Source: Lautropia sp. (lineage in GTDB: Bacteria; Pseudomonadota; Gammaproteobacteria; Burkholderiales; Burkholderiaceae_E). From it: a stretch of DNA of 64,000 nt. The stretch's first letter is position 1. Each line of letters opens with the position of its first letter. Location: positions 1-64,000 of the forward strand of contig JAUMZD010000014.1 in assembly GCA_030528325.1 (NCBI GenBank), written 5' to 3'. The translations under genes and the position numbers were made by a program. Of the stretch, positions 1 through 8,453 are shown piece by piece. The notes beneath the pieces are model-generated. The model did not search any database and was not told the origin of the DNA. It saw only the letters and a list, made by a program, of their open reading frames with translations.

Positions 1-494
1 GCGCCATAGAACCAGTTGGCCACATAGATGTGGTGGACTTTACGCTTGACGATGGTGCCGAAGAAGACGATGGCGAAGGCCACCCAGACTGCGGCGATCA
101 GCAGGTCGATCGGCCATTCCAGCTCGGCGTATTCCTTGCCTTGCGTGTAGCCCAGCGGCAGCGAGATGGCCGCTGCCACGATGACGGCCTGCCAGCCCCA
201 GAAGGTGAAGGCTGCCAGCTTGGGTGCGAACAGCGGCACATGCGAGGTGCGCTGAACCGTGTGGTAGGCGGTGGCGAACAGCGCACAGCCACCGAAGGCG
301 AAGATCACGGCATTGGTGTGCAGGGGGCGCAGGCGACCGAAACTCAGCCAGGGAATGCCGAAGTTCAGGGACGGAAAAGCGAGCTGGGCAGCGATCCAGA
401 CGCCGACCGCCATACCCACCACGCCCCAGACGACGGTCATGATGGAGAATTGGCGGACAACGCGATCGTTCCAGGCAATGGACGATGTTGTCAT
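1..494 (-). CDS. ccoN: cbb3-type cytochrome c oxidase subunit I, N-terminal part (cut by window edge)
   Basis: Reading the minus strand from an ATG at 494 gives about 164 residues that run off the left edge without a stop. The protein starts [20 protein letters not shown] and shows several hydrophobic helices. The segment [13 protein letters not shown] is typical of CcoN and carries a His expected to ligand the low-spin heme. CcoN is the catalytic heme-copper subunit of the high-affinity oxidase in the inner membrane. It lies downstream of ccoI and ccoS on the same strand, an order common in betaproteobacteria. A 293-bp gap with an FNR-type site separates it from ccoS, so it probably has its own promoter. 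No strong ribosome binding site is visible before the ATG. Confidence 0.95.
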   Translation of the reverse strand, partial: MTTSSIAWNDRVVRQFSIMTVVWGVVGMAVGVWIAAQLAFPSLNFGIPWLSFGRLRPLHTNAVIFAFGGCALFATAYHTVQRTSHVPLFAPKLAAFTFWGWQAVIVAAAISLPLGYTQGKEYAELEWPIDLLIAAVWVAFAIVFFGTIVKRKVHHIYVANWFYG

Positions 495-592
495 GTTTAA
501 GTACCGGGATATCGCACGGAAGAGTGGGTAAAGCAGGCCCGCGAACGGCCGGGCCGACTGCCCGATGATCCGGTTGGAAGGCAAAGCTGGCC

Positions 593-606
593 TTGATTTA
601 GGTCAA
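593..606 (-). promoter_or_regulatory. FNR/Anr-type box upstream of ccoN
   Basis: TTGATTTAGGTCAA matches the FNR/Anr consensus TTGAT-N4-ATCAA with one mismatch. It lies about 100 bp before the ccoN start. On the minus strand, 22 nt after the box there is GATCAT (565-570), a 4/6 match to a -10 element. This is the spacing of a class II FNR promoter with the box near -41.5. Low-oxygen induction of ccoN would fit the enzyme. The rest of the 495-787 gap shows no gene. Confidence 0.7.
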
Positions 607-787
607 CCGGAGGGAAATCCCTGTTCAGGAAAGGGTCAGATGGTCAGCGGGCCGTGTCAGGCGTGATCCGGCCGTGCCACAAGCTTTGGGCATCTGTCGG
701 CCCGGGTATACGGATGCCTTGCCGGCTCCGGGTTCGGGCCCCCGGGTGCTTTGGGGGATGGATCGCCCCGGCGTCCGGGCCAGCGGC

Positions 788-1045
788 TCAGGGCGCCGGC
801 TGTCGGGGGGCTGGGGCGGCCGCGTCGTCGCTCACCGCTTGCCTGTCTGCCCGCCGGGCCGCTTGGGCGGCGTCATCGGCGGAATCACCGGTACCGGCCG
901 GTGGCGCGAAGTCGTCGAGCAGGATGCGTTCGGCTTCGGCATCGAGATCCTCGAACTGACCGGAGTTCACCGCCCAGGCCAGAACCACGAGAATGCCGAA
1001 GATCAGGAATACCGACAGGGGAATGAGGGTGTAGAGGATGTCCAT
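788..1045 (-). CDS. ccoS: cbb3-type cytochrome oxidase assembly protein CcoS
   Basis: An 85-residue protein that begins MDILYTLIPLSVFLIFGILVV: one N-terminal transmembrane helix followed by the family motif around NSGQFEDLDAEAERIL. CcoS is a small inner-membrane protein needed to load cofactors into cbb3 oxidase. The C-terminal half is an Ala/Pro/Asp-rich tail that makes it longer than many CcoS proteins of 45-60 residues. It starts 2 nt after the ccoI stop codon, so the two are almost certainly co-transcribed and translationally coupled. Confidence 0.92.
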   Translation of the reverse strand: MDILYTLIPLSVFLIFGILVVLAWAVNSGQFEDLDAEAERILLDDFAPPAGTGDSADDAAQAARRADRQAVSDDAAAPAPRQPAP

Positions 1046-1047
1046 GA

Positions 1048-3432
1048 TCAGCGGGCGGCGCGCAGTGCGTTGAGCACCACCACCAGGGAACTGCCGGCCA
1101 TGCCGAGCCCGGCAAGCCAGGGCGGCACCAGCCCCATGGCGGCCAGGGGGATCGAGACCACATTGTACAGACAGGAGAAGATCAGGTTCTGGTGGACGAT
1201 GCGCATGGCGCGACGGGCGGCGTGGTGGGCCGTCAGCAGGCCGTCCAGCCGCTCGGCGAGCAGCAGCACGTCGGCGTGGTGCTGGGCCAGTGGGGCGGCG
1301 CTCGCGAGCGAGACCGAGACATTGGCCTGACTCAGCACGGGGGCGTCGTTGATGCCGTCGCCGACCATCATCACCTGATGGCCCGCAGCCTGAAGCGCCT
1401 GCATCGTCTGGAGCTTGTCCTCGGGTCTGGCGTGGGCCTGGCGTGAATCCGGCCCGAAGCCGAGTGCCTCACCGACCAGCGCGACCCGTTCATCGTGGTC
1501 GCCCGAGACGATCCGGCATTCAAGTCCTTCGGCACGCAGACCGGCCAGCACGGCCTCGGCGCCCGGGCGGATGGACTCGGTCAGCTGGAAAGTGGCGTGC
1601 CAGCGTGGCAGGTGGGCGTCCGGAGCGCTCGGCACGACTTTCAGCAGGATCTGGGTCTGGCGGGGTGAAATGGTGGCCAGATACGGATGCCCGTCGATGT
1701 CCAGCCGGGCTTCGAGCCCGCCGCCTGGCAGGTTGATGACGTCCCGGATCCGTGCCGACCGGTGGCTGAACGGGCACGAACTGTGCCCGGCGGGGTCGAT
1801 TTTCGCCTTCGCGATTCCTACCGCCAAGGCTCCCAGGGTATTCGGGGGGACATCGGGTCTTTCGTCGGTGGCCGGGGCGTTCGAGCGGCTGCGGGAGGTG
1901 GTTTCCTGCATCGCCACCGGTGTGACGCCCAGTCGGGCCGCCTGTTCGGCGAAGGCGCGGGCGACCGGATGCAGTGAGCTGTGCTCGATGCCGGCCGCCA
2001 GGGCGACGGCGTCGGCTTCGCTCAGTCCGTCCGAGGTGCCGGTGAGGCGGATGCCGGGGACGCTGGTGGTCAGGGTGCCGGTCTTGTCGAATAGCACGAC
2101 ATCGGCGCGCGACATGGCCTCCAGCGTGTCACTGCGGTCGATGATGATGCCGCGCCGGGCCAGGCCACCGAGCGTGGCGAGCAGGGCAGAAGGTGCGGCC
2201 AGCGCCAGGGCGCAGGGGCAGGTGACGATCAGGATGGCCGCTGCGATCCAGGGGGCGCGATCGGGGTCGATCGTCCACCAGATGCCGAAGGCGATCGCGG
2301 CGATGATCAGCACGCTGACCAGAAAGGGGCCGGCATAGCGGTCGGCGAGCCGGAGGATGGCCGGTCGGCTGGTGGAGGCCCGTTCGATCAGCCGGTTCAG
2401 TTCGGCCAGCCGGGATTCGCCGGCCCGGTGGCTGACCTCGATGATGACCGGGTTGCGCAGATTGAGGCTGCCGGACACGACGCGCATGCCGGGCTGGCGG
2501 GGCTGCGGTTCCGATTCGCCCGTCAGCAGGGCCTCATCCACCTCGGTGCTGCCGTCGAGGATGAGACCATCGACCGCGAAGGTGCTGCCGGCCGGCACCG
2601 AGATCCGGTCACCCGGTCGAAGACGGCGCCGCGAGACCTGCTCGATGCTGCCATCGGGCCGAAGCCGGCTGGCCGACTCGGGTAGCCGGGCCATGCTGTT
2701 GCCAAGACCGGCAGCCGCTTTCTCGCGGGCCATCGATTCGAGCCATCGGGCGATCAGCAGCAGGCCGATGATCATCGTGACGGAGTCGAAATAGACTTCC
2801 TTGCCTTGGAAGAAGGCGATGATGCTGGTGACCACCGTGACGGCGATGCCGAGCGCCACCGGTGTGTCCATGCCGATGCGTCGCTGTTTCAGGTCTCGCC
2901 ATGCGCCGGAAAAGAAGGGGCCGGCGGCAAAGATCAGGGCTGGAATCGTCAGCATGACTTCGGCCCAGATCATCAGGGTCTGGAGGTCGGGCGGGATCTC
3001 GTCGCCACCGACATAGCGGGGCACCGAGAACATCATGACCTGCATCATGCAGAGCACGCCGACCAGCATCCGCCACAGGGCACGGCGGCGTGGGCGTGGG
3101 TCGGCACGCTCGACCATGTCGAGTGGCAGGGGGCGCGCCTCGTAGCCGATGTCGGCCAGTGTCTGCAGGATGTGGCTCAGCGGACGCTGTCCGGCATCCC
3201 ATTCGAGCCTTGCTCGGCGGGACACCACGTTGACCTCGATCCGGGCGTGTTCGTCGTCGATGGCGGCGCCGATGGTTTGAGTGCAGGCCGCGCAGTGAAC
3301 CGCATCGATGGCCAGGATGGCTTCCAGGCGCCCGGAGGTGCCGGCAGCCGGGCGGGCATGATCGGCCAGTTCGTCGGGGTCATCGAGAATGCGGAAGCGT
3401 TCGGAAGCGGCGACTGTCGCGTAAGCGCTCAT
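1048..3432 (-). CDS. ccoI: Cu-translocating P-type ATPase CcoI/FixI for cbb3 oxidase assembly
   Basis: A 794-residue P1B-type ATPase of the inner membrane that supplies copper for cbb3 oxidase. Visible are an N-terminal metal-binding domain with CAAC (residues 47-50), membrane helices, the ion-site CPC motif near 404-406, the phosphorylation motif DKTGT near 449, and GDGINDAP near 690. Residues about 533-554, in the nucleotide-binding region between DKTGT and GDGIND, are encoded by an in-frame partial copy of the interspersed repeat described at 1771-1837. The reading frame stays open, so the protein may tolerate it as a surface loop. It is directly followed by ccoS. The start at 3432 has only a weak ribosome binding site. 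Confidence 0.95.
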   Translation of the reverse strand: MSAYATVAASERFRILDDPDELADHARPAAGTSGRLEAILAIDAVHCAACTQTIGAAIDDEHARIEVNVVSRRARLEWDAGQRPLSHILQTLADIGYEARPLPLDMVERADPRPRRRALWRMLVGVLCMMQVMMFSVPRYVGGDEIPPDLQTLMIWAEVMLTIPALIFAAGPFFSGAWRDLKQRRIGMDTPVALGIAVTVVTSIIAFFQGKEVYFDSVTMIIGLLLIARWLESMAREKAAAGLGNSMARLPESASRLRPDGSIEQVSRRRLRPGDRISVPAGSTFAVDGLILDGSTEVDEALLTGESEPQPRQPGMRVVSGSLNLRNPVIIEVSHRAGESRLAELNRLIERASTSRPAILRLADRYAGPFLVSVLIIAAIAFGIWWTIDPDRAPWIAAAILIVTCPCALALAAPSALLATLGGLARRGIIIDRSDTLEAMSRADVVLFDKTGTLTTSVPGIRLTGTSDGLSEADAVALAAGIEHSSLHPVARAFAEQAARLGVTPVAMQETTSRSRSNAPATDERPDVPPNTLGALAVGIAKAKIDPAGHSSCPFSHRSARIRDVINLPGGGLEARLDIDGHPYLATISPRQTQILLKVVPSAPDAHLPRWHATFQLTESIRPGAEAVLAGLRAEGLECRIVSGDHDERVALVGEALGFGPDSRQAHARPEDKLQTMQALQAAGHQVMMVGDGINDAPVLSQANVSVSLASAAPLAQHHADVLLLAERLDGLLTAHHAARRAMRIVHQNLIFSCLYNVVSIPLAAMGLVPPWLAGLGMAGSSLVVVLNALRAAR
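1771..1837. repeat. Family 1 palindromic element, partial copy inside ccoI
   Basis: This 67-bp stretch matches the right half of the full elements at 9220-9384 and 48102-48266: CGGGCAC-AA-CTGTGC, then GATTTTCGCCTTCGCGATTC, then the end motif CTACCGCC followed by a slightly altered terminus (AAGGCTCCCAGG for CAAGCTCCTAGG). On the ccoI strand it is read as the peptide AVGIAKAKI plus flanks. It is the clearest case in the window of a repeat inside a conserved gene with the frame kept. Confidence 0.85.
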
Positions 3433-3565
3433 CTGGGCGAAGCAGGTTGTGGTGAGAAACGCCGAAAGACACTTTTCATATAGGTTAAATCCTGCAACGT
3501 CGGCACAAGTGGTTCAGAATGTCGGGTGCATCAGGCAGTTGTCATACAAGAGGAAGAATTTCAGC

Positions 3566-5011
3566 ATGATCACCATACCCCGTGCCACCAAGATCGTTGC
3601 CACGCTTGGGCCGTCGTCCAATTCGCCCGAGGTGCTGGCGAAGCTGATCCGGGCGGGCGTCAACGTCGTCAGGGTCAATTTCTCCCATGGCACGGCCGAA
3701 CAACATGTCGAAACGGTTCGCCTGGTTCGTGAGATCGCCGCCGATCTCGGCAAGGATGTCGGCGTGCTGGCCGACCTCCAGGGCCCCAAGATCCGTATCG
3801 GCACTTTTGCGGATGGTCAGATCTTTCTGAAGGAAGGCGATCCGTTCGCATTCGACATTACCGTCGAGTCCGGCGACCAGACCGTGGTCGGTCTGGATTA
3901 CCGGGAGCTGGTCAACGATGTCCATCCGGGCGACACCCTGCTGCTCAACGACGGGCGGATGACCATGCGGGTCGAGAACGTCACCGACACGCGCATCGAT
4001 TGTACGGTGCTGGTGGGCGGTGTGCTGTCCAATCGCAAGGGGATCAACCGCCAGGGCGGTGGCCTGTCCGCGCCGGCGCTGACGGCCAAGGACATGGAGG
4101 ACATCAAGACGGCCGTGGCCTTCCAGGCCGATTTCATGGCGGTTTCCTTCCCGCGCAATGCCTCCGACATGTACATGGCGCGGGAGCTGACCCGGGCGGC
4201 AGGCGGCAAGGCGCTGATGATCGCCAAGATCGAGCGTTTCGAGGCCATCGGCAATCTGGAAGAGATCCTGAAGTCGTCGGACGGCATCATGGTCGCCCGT
4301 GGTGATCTGGCCGTGGAAGTGGGCGACGCAGCCGTGCCCGCCCTGCAGAAGCGGATGATCAGCATGGCCAGGCAGCTCAACAAGGTTGCGATCACGGCCA
4401 CGCAGATGATGGAGTCGATGATCGAGTCGCCGGTGCCCACCCGCGCCGAAGTGTCGGACGTGGCCAATGCCGTGCTGGACGGCACCGATGCGGTGATGCT
4501 GTCGGCCGAGACGGCTGCGGGCAAATACCCGGTCGAGACCGTCGCCTTCATGGCAGGCATCTGCGAGGAGGCGGACAAGTCGGAGCGTCTTCTGACCAGC
4601 TTCGACAGCGCCTTCCTCGACCGGACCTTCACCCGCATCGACCAGTCGATCGCGATGGCGGCATTGTTCGCCGCGCATCACATGCGGGCGAAGGCCATCG
4701 TGTCGCTGACCCAGAGCGGTTCGACGGCCCTGTGGATCAGCCGGATCAACTCCGGCGTGCCGATCTACGCGATGACGCCGGAAGAGAGCACCCGCCGGCG
4801 GATGAGCCTGTTCCGCGAATGCCACCCGGTCGCCCTCAGCTATCGTTCCAGCAATATCCAGGAAGTGCTGGCCGAGGTCGAACGCCTGATGCTGGACAAC
4901 GGGTTGGCCAGGGAAGGAGATCTGGTCGTCATCACGACCGGCGAGCCGACCGGCAAGTCGGGCGGAACCAATTCGCTGAAGATCATCCGGATCGGCGGTG
5001 TCGGTCGCTGA
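3566..5011 (+). CDS. pyk: Pyruvate kinase
   Basis: A 481-residue pyruvate kinase, converting phosphoenolpyruvate and ADP to pyruvate and ATP in the cytoplasm. It starts MITIPRATKIVATLGPSS, the usual N-terminus of the family. Also visible are the active-site region MIAKIERFEAIGN, the segment DGIMVARGDLAVEVG, and ATQMMESMIESPVPTRAEVSDVANA near the active site. The C-terminal effector domain is complete and of the normal length for class II bacterial enzymes. The ATG at 3566 is chosen over an upstream in-frame ATG because an AGGA ribosome binding site precedes it and the family N-terminus starts there. The gene is divergent from ccoI and a palindromic element follows its stop by 23 bp. Confidence 0.97.
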   Translation: MITIPRATKIVATLGPSSNSPEVLAKLIRAGVNVVRVNFSHGTAEQHVETVRLVREIAADLGKDVGVLADLQGPKIRIGTFADGQIFLKEGDPFAFDITVESGDQTVVGLDYRELVNDVHPGDTLLLNDGRMTMRVENVTDTRIDCTVLVGGVLSNRKGINRQGGGLSAPALTAKDMEDIKTAVAFQADFMAVSFPRNASDMYMARELTRAAGGKALMIAKIERFEAIGNLEEILKSSDGIMVARGDLAVEVGDAAVPALQKRMISMARQLNKVAITATQMMESMIESPVPTRAEVSDVANAVLDGTDAVMLSAETAAGKYPVETVAFMAGICEEADKSERLLTSFDSAFLDRTFTRIDQSIAMAALFAAHHMRAKAIVSLTQSGSTALWISRINSGVPIYAMTPEESTRRRMSLFRECHPVALSYRSSNIQEVLAEVERLMLDNGLAREGDLVVITTGEPTGKSGGTNSLKIIRIGGVGR

Positions 5012-5033
5012 ACCCGGCGGCGGCTTGGGTGCC

Positions 5034-5199
5034 AGGAGCTTGGGCGGTAGGAATCGCGAAGGCGAAAATCGGCCCCCCCCGAGCACAGTTTGTGCCCGGT
5101 TCGCCGCCCCATAGCCGGTGCCATGGGGCAGGAAGCGGGTGCAACATGGGCCGGTGCGGCCGGTTTGCAGCCCGCGATTTTCCTGCCGCCCAGGCTCCT
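5034..5199. repeat. Family 1 palindromic element, full-length copy after pyk
   Basis: A 166-bp element with inverted ends: AGGAGCTTGGGCGGTAGGAA on the left and TTTTCCTGCCGCCCAGGCTCCT on the right in near-mirror form. The middle has a second inverted repeat (CCCCATAGCCGGTGCCATGGGG). It is the most diverged of the three full copies, with a run of eight C at 5076-5083 and an altered central hairpin. Its position just past the pyk stop could let it act as a transcript-end hairpin, but no T tract follows. Confidence 0.9.
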
Positions 5200-5363
5200 G
5201 GCTTCGCGCATGAACCTGCTTTCAGATCGGACACGGGACGAGTGTGCCGGCATTGCCCGAACGTCCCAGCAAGAGGGCCGGCATCTGACGGCCCGGCGGA
5301 TCAGCCCTGTTAAAATGAACCGATTCTGCAAAGGGTATTGGCCGACAAGGTCGCTGCCCATGA

Positions 5364-5395
5364 GCCGGCCGGTCAGGGTGGTCTGACGGGCCGGC
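5364..5395. other. Strong hairpin in the pyk-aldolase intergenic region
   Basis: CCGGCCGGTCAG and CTGACGGGCCGG form a 12-bp stem with one mismatch and a 6-nt loop, without a following T run. It lies in the 300-bp stretch 5200-5499, which otherwise holds no gene. It may be a leader structure for the aldolase gene or simply chance in GC-rich DNA. Confidence 0.4.
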
Positions 5396-5499
5396 ACTGC
5401 ACACGCATTCATGAATGGTGGATGACCTGTGCCAGGCTGGTGTGCTGTCACGGCCAGGGCGGGAACTCCACCCCCTAACCGCAAGGAGAGCTTTCCACC

Positions 5500-6384
5500 A
5501 TGTCGATCAACACCGAACAACGCGACCGCATTGCCAAGGGCCAAGGCTTCATCGCCGCGCTCGACCAGAGTGGCGGCAGCACGCCGAAGGCACTGAAGCT
5601 CTACGGCGTCGAGGAGTCGGCGTACAGCAACGAGAAGGAAATGTTCGAGCTGGTGCACAAGATGCGCGAGCGCATCGTGTCCAGCCCCGCCTTCAACCAG
5701 CGCATCCTGGGCGCCATCCTGTTCGAGATGACGCTGGACGGCAAGTTCAACGGCAAGGACGCCGCAGCCTATCTGTGGGAAGACAAGAAGGTCGTGCCCT
5801 TCCTGAAGATCGACAAGGGCCTGGAAGCCGAAGCCAACGGCGTGCAGCTGATGAAGCCGATGCCGGGTCTGGCCGATCTGCTGGCCCGTGCCAAGGCCAA
5901 GGGCGTGTTCGGCACCAAGGAGCGTTCGGTCATCAAGGCCAACAACGCCAAGGGCATCGCCGACGTGCTCGATCAGCAGTTCGAGGTGGCCGAGCAGGTG
6001 CTGGCCGCCGGCCTGGTGCCGATCATCGAGCCGGAGGTCGACATCAACGCCGCTGATCGTGCCGCCATCGAAGAGGAAGTGAAGAAGGGCATCCTGGCCC
6101 GTCTTGACAAGGTGTCGTCCGAAGTCATCCTGAAGCTGACCATCCCGGCGGTCGACGGTGCCTATGACGCGCTGGTGGCTCATCCGAAAGTGCTGAAGGT
6201 CGTGGCCCTGTCCGGCGGCTTCTCGCGTGATGACGCCAATGCCCGGCTGGCCCGCAACAAGGGCATCATCGCCAGCTTCAGCCGTGCGCTGGCCGAAGGC
6301 CTCAGCGCCCAGCAGAGTGACGAGGAATTCAACAAGCTGCTGGATGGCTCGATCGAGTCGATCTACAAGGCTTCGATCGCCTGA
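5500..6384 (+). CDS. fda: Fructose-bisphosphate aldolase, class I
   Basis: A 294-residue class I (Schiff-base, metal-independent) aldolase that cleaves fructose 1,6-bisphosphate to two triose phosphates. The start MSINTEQRDRIAKGQGFIAA, the segment ALDQSGGSTPKALKLYG, the WEDKKVVPFLKIDKGLE region and the IIEPEVDI and ILKLTIP strands (the latter with the probable Schiff-base lysine) match the short bacterial class I family of about 295 residues. An AAGGAG ribosome binding site stands ahead of the ATG. The gene stands alone between pyk and a convergent helicase gene and ends at a rho-independent terminator. Three tandem copies of GATCGCCT span its stop codon. Confidence 0.95.
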   Translation: MSINTEQRDRIAKGQGFIAALDQSGGSTPKALKLYGVEESAYSNEKEMFELVHKMRERIVSSPAFNQRILGAILFEMTLDGKFNGKDAAAYLWEDKKVVPFLKIDKGLEAEANGVQLMKPMPGLADLLARAKAKGVFGTKERSVIKANNAKGIADVLDQQFEVAEQVLAAGLVPIIEPEVDINAADRAAIEEEVKKGILARLDKVSSEVILKLTIPAVDGAYDALVAHPKVLKVVALSGGFSRDDANARLARNKGIIASFSRALAEGLSAQQSDEEFNKLLDGSIESIYKASIA

Positions 6385-6434
6385 TCGCCTGATCGCCTGT
6401 CATGAGCCGGCCATGTTGCCGGCCAGAGCCAGGG

Positions 6435-6474
6435 ACAGCCACGGATGTTCGCGCATCGGTGGCTGTTTTCTTTT
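6435..6474 (+). terminator. Rho-independent terminator of the aldolase gene
   Basis: ACAGCCACGGATG and CGCATCGGTGGCTGT form a stem around a short loop, followed by TTTTCTTTT. This is a standard intrinsic terminator about 50 bp after the aldolase stop. Confidence 0.85.
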
Positions 6475-6498
6475 GCAGACAGGAGGCGGAACGTGATC

Positions 6499-6535
6499 GG
6501 GCCAGCGCGGGGACGAATAAGTGCATAACACGCTC
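6499..6535. repeat. Family 3 repeat, short copy
   Basis: The 37-bp sequence starting GGGCCAGCGCGGGGACGAAT and ending ATAACACGCTC recurs, with longer flanks, at 50422-50505 and in more diverged form at 32242-32326. Here only the end with the motif AGTGCATAACACGCTC is kept. It lies between the aldolase terminator and the 3' end of the helicase gene. Confidence 0.75.
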
Positions 6536-6550
6536 GCAGTCGCCGGTGGC

Positions 6551-8179
6551 TCAACAGGCCAGCTGCATCGCCAGACAGCTCTCTGCCTGCTCGGACAGCA
6601 CCAGCTCGACGGCCAGGCAGGAGCGGGTCATGCCGACGAACATGGCGCGGCGTTCCCGCTCGGTCAGCGCGTCGAAATCCAGCTCGGTCAGCACGACGCC
6701 CGAGGCACTGCGGCCCTTGAATCGGTGGATGGTTTCCACCAGCAAGTCGCCGTCCGTCCAGATCGGATCGCCATCCGGGGTGTAGTCACCGGTGAAACGA
6801 CGGGTCTGACAGTCGCCGATCCGGTGGGCGTTCAGCACGGTCGACGCGAACCGGTCCTGCCCGCTCAGCACGACGATGTCAGAGAGCGCGATGCCGCGCG
6901 CCATCAGGTTCTTGACCGCCTCGGCGGTTTCGCGCAGCAGTGATTTTTCATTCTGGTAGACGCGAAAGGCCGGTACATCGCCCGAATAGGGGCTGCGAGG
7001 GTTGATGAACTGGTCGGACAGTCGCAATGCATTGATGACCTCACAGATCATCCGGGGGCTTCGGAAATTGTCGTTGCAGGTCAGCGTGACGGCATCGGCC
7101 AGATCGAAGCGGGCGCGTTCGTACAGGCGCTGCGCATCGTCTTCCAGCAGATACAGGTGGCCCGAGGACTTCAGCTGTGGCAGCAGACTCTCGACCCAGG
7201 CCGGCTGGAAATCCTGGCCCTCGTCGATGATGATCAGGTCATAGATCGGTGACCATTCATCCGATGCTTCACAATAGACGCGGGCCAGCAGGTCGAAGTT
7301 GTCAGGTGCCGCGAAGTCCGGCTCACCGTAATGGCGACGGTAGTAGCGCACGCACAGCTCGGAATAGCTCGTGACGTCGGCGTGAACCGGTGCCAGCCGC
7401 GCGATGTGATCCGCCAGCGAACGGTTGAAGCAGACATAGAGCGCGCGCCTGCCTTCGTCCACGGCATCGCCCAGCAGCCGCAGGGCCAGCTGCGTCTTGC
7501 CCGAGCCGGCCGTCGCCTGGATGCGGATCAGGCCGTTGGGTGCCTGGATGCGCGGTACCCAGGTGGCCAGCCCCTCGGCCAGTCGCTGGCTCGTGCGCTG
7601 CAGCTGCTCGTCCAGTACCCGCAGATCGACCGACACCTGAAACTCGTTGGCCAGGAAACGGTGCAGCGACTGAAGGTCGCTGTGGGCTTCGCCCACCCGC
7701 ATCAGCTCCTGCACCCGGGCACCCAGATAGGGGAAGTCGTCGGCATCGATGATGCGCTCGCGCGACAGGGCGACGATGCCGCCTGGTTGCATCCGGTAGT
7801 CGGGCAGCACCAGACAGGTCGTGACCGGGGCGTGCAGGCCGGCTTCGCGCAGCCGGTGCAGTAGCGCCGCACGCTGCACGTTCAACTGGCGCGCAATGTC
7901 ATGCTCGCGGGTGGTGTAGAGCTTGATCAGCTCGCCATCGCGCAACTGGACGTGGCCGGCCTTGATCTCCATCAGCAGCAGATGGCCGTTCGGCCCGAGG
8001 ATCACGATGTCGATCTCGCCGTGCCGGTCCTGTCCATGGTCGATCGAGTGCCAGGCCACGCTGTGAAAGATCTCGTAGCCTTCGGGCAGGGATTCTTCCA
8101 GTCGCTCCAGCACATCCAGCTCACGAAACAGGCCGGTGTCCTGGCGAATGGCGTTGAGGTTGGGCGAGAGTCTGGCCAT
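6551..8179 (-). CDS. NERD-domain nuclease fused to a UvrD-like superfamily I helicase
   Basis: A 542-residue protein if the ATG at 8179 (MARLSPNLNAIRQDTG) is used; an upstream start at 8302 is also open but its first 41 residues do not look conserved. The N-terminal part is a NERD domain with the nuclease-like signature GEIDIVIL...LLMEIKAG (PD-(D/E)XK type). The second half is a P-loop helicase/NTPase with Walker A TAGSGKTQ, Walker B LIIIDEGQDF and the later segment VETIHRFKGRSASGVVL. Such proteins are thought to process DNA, possibly in repair or phage defence; no specific role can be read from the neighbours. It converges with the aldolase gene. Confidence 0.85.
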   Translation of the reverse strand: MARLSPNLNAIRQDTGLFRELDVLERLEESLPEGYEIFHSVAWHSIDHGQDRHGEIDIVILGPNGHLLLMEIKAGHVQLRDGELIKLYTTREHDIARQLNVQRAALLHRLREAGLHAPVTTCLVLPDYRMQPGGIVALSRERIIDADDFPYLGARVQELMRVGEAHSDLQSLHRFLANEFQVSVDLRVLDEQLQRTSQRLAEGLATWVPRIQAPNGLIRIQATAGSGKTQLALRLLGDAVDEGRRALYVCFNRSLADHIARLAPVHADVTSYSELCVRYYRRHYGEPDFAAPDNFDLLARVYCEASDEWSPIYDLIIIDEGQDFQPAWVESLLPQLKSSGHLYLLEDDAQRLYERARFDLADAVTLTCNDNFRSPRMICEVINALRLSDQFINPRSPYSGDVPAFRVYQNEKSLLRETAEAVKNLMARGIALSDIVVLSGQDRFASTVLNAHRIGDCQTRRFTGDYTPDGDPIWTDGDLLVETIHRFKGRSASGVVLTELDFDALTERERRAMFVGMTRSCLAVELVLSEQAESCLAMQLAC

Positions 8180-8453
8180 GCTTGCTGCGACCCGCGACAG
8201 GGCATTCAGAAGAGATTGCTTGGGCGTTGGCGTGTGCGATGCCGAGCGGTGGCCAGTGGCGACGGTCTGCCGTACCAGCAGGATGCATCGGCGCCATGAC
8301 ACGCCTGATGGCTGTCATTGTCGGGGGGGCGGGGGCACGAGGCAGCCGGACAGGCTGCCAGCGGTCAGGGAGCGCGGCCGGACGGCCTGATCGGCGCGAT
8401 CCGGCGCAGGACGAAAGCCTGCCAGCCCCCGCTGGCGGGCTGGGCGAGGCGTG

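Noticed and set aside
3542..5086. 514-codon open frame antisense to pyruvate kinase
   Set aside because: It has His/Gln/Gly-rich composition with no recognisable domain, and the plus strand encodes an unmistakable pyruvate kinase.
5034..5199. Repeat element as a rho-independent terminator of pyk
   Set aside because: The ends can pair, but no T run follows and the same element occurs inside coding sequences, so termination is not its defining role.
6375..6400. Three tandem GATCGCCT units as a CRISPR or regulatory array
   Set aside because: Only three 8-bp units without spacers, spanning the aldolase stop codon; simple slippage explains it.
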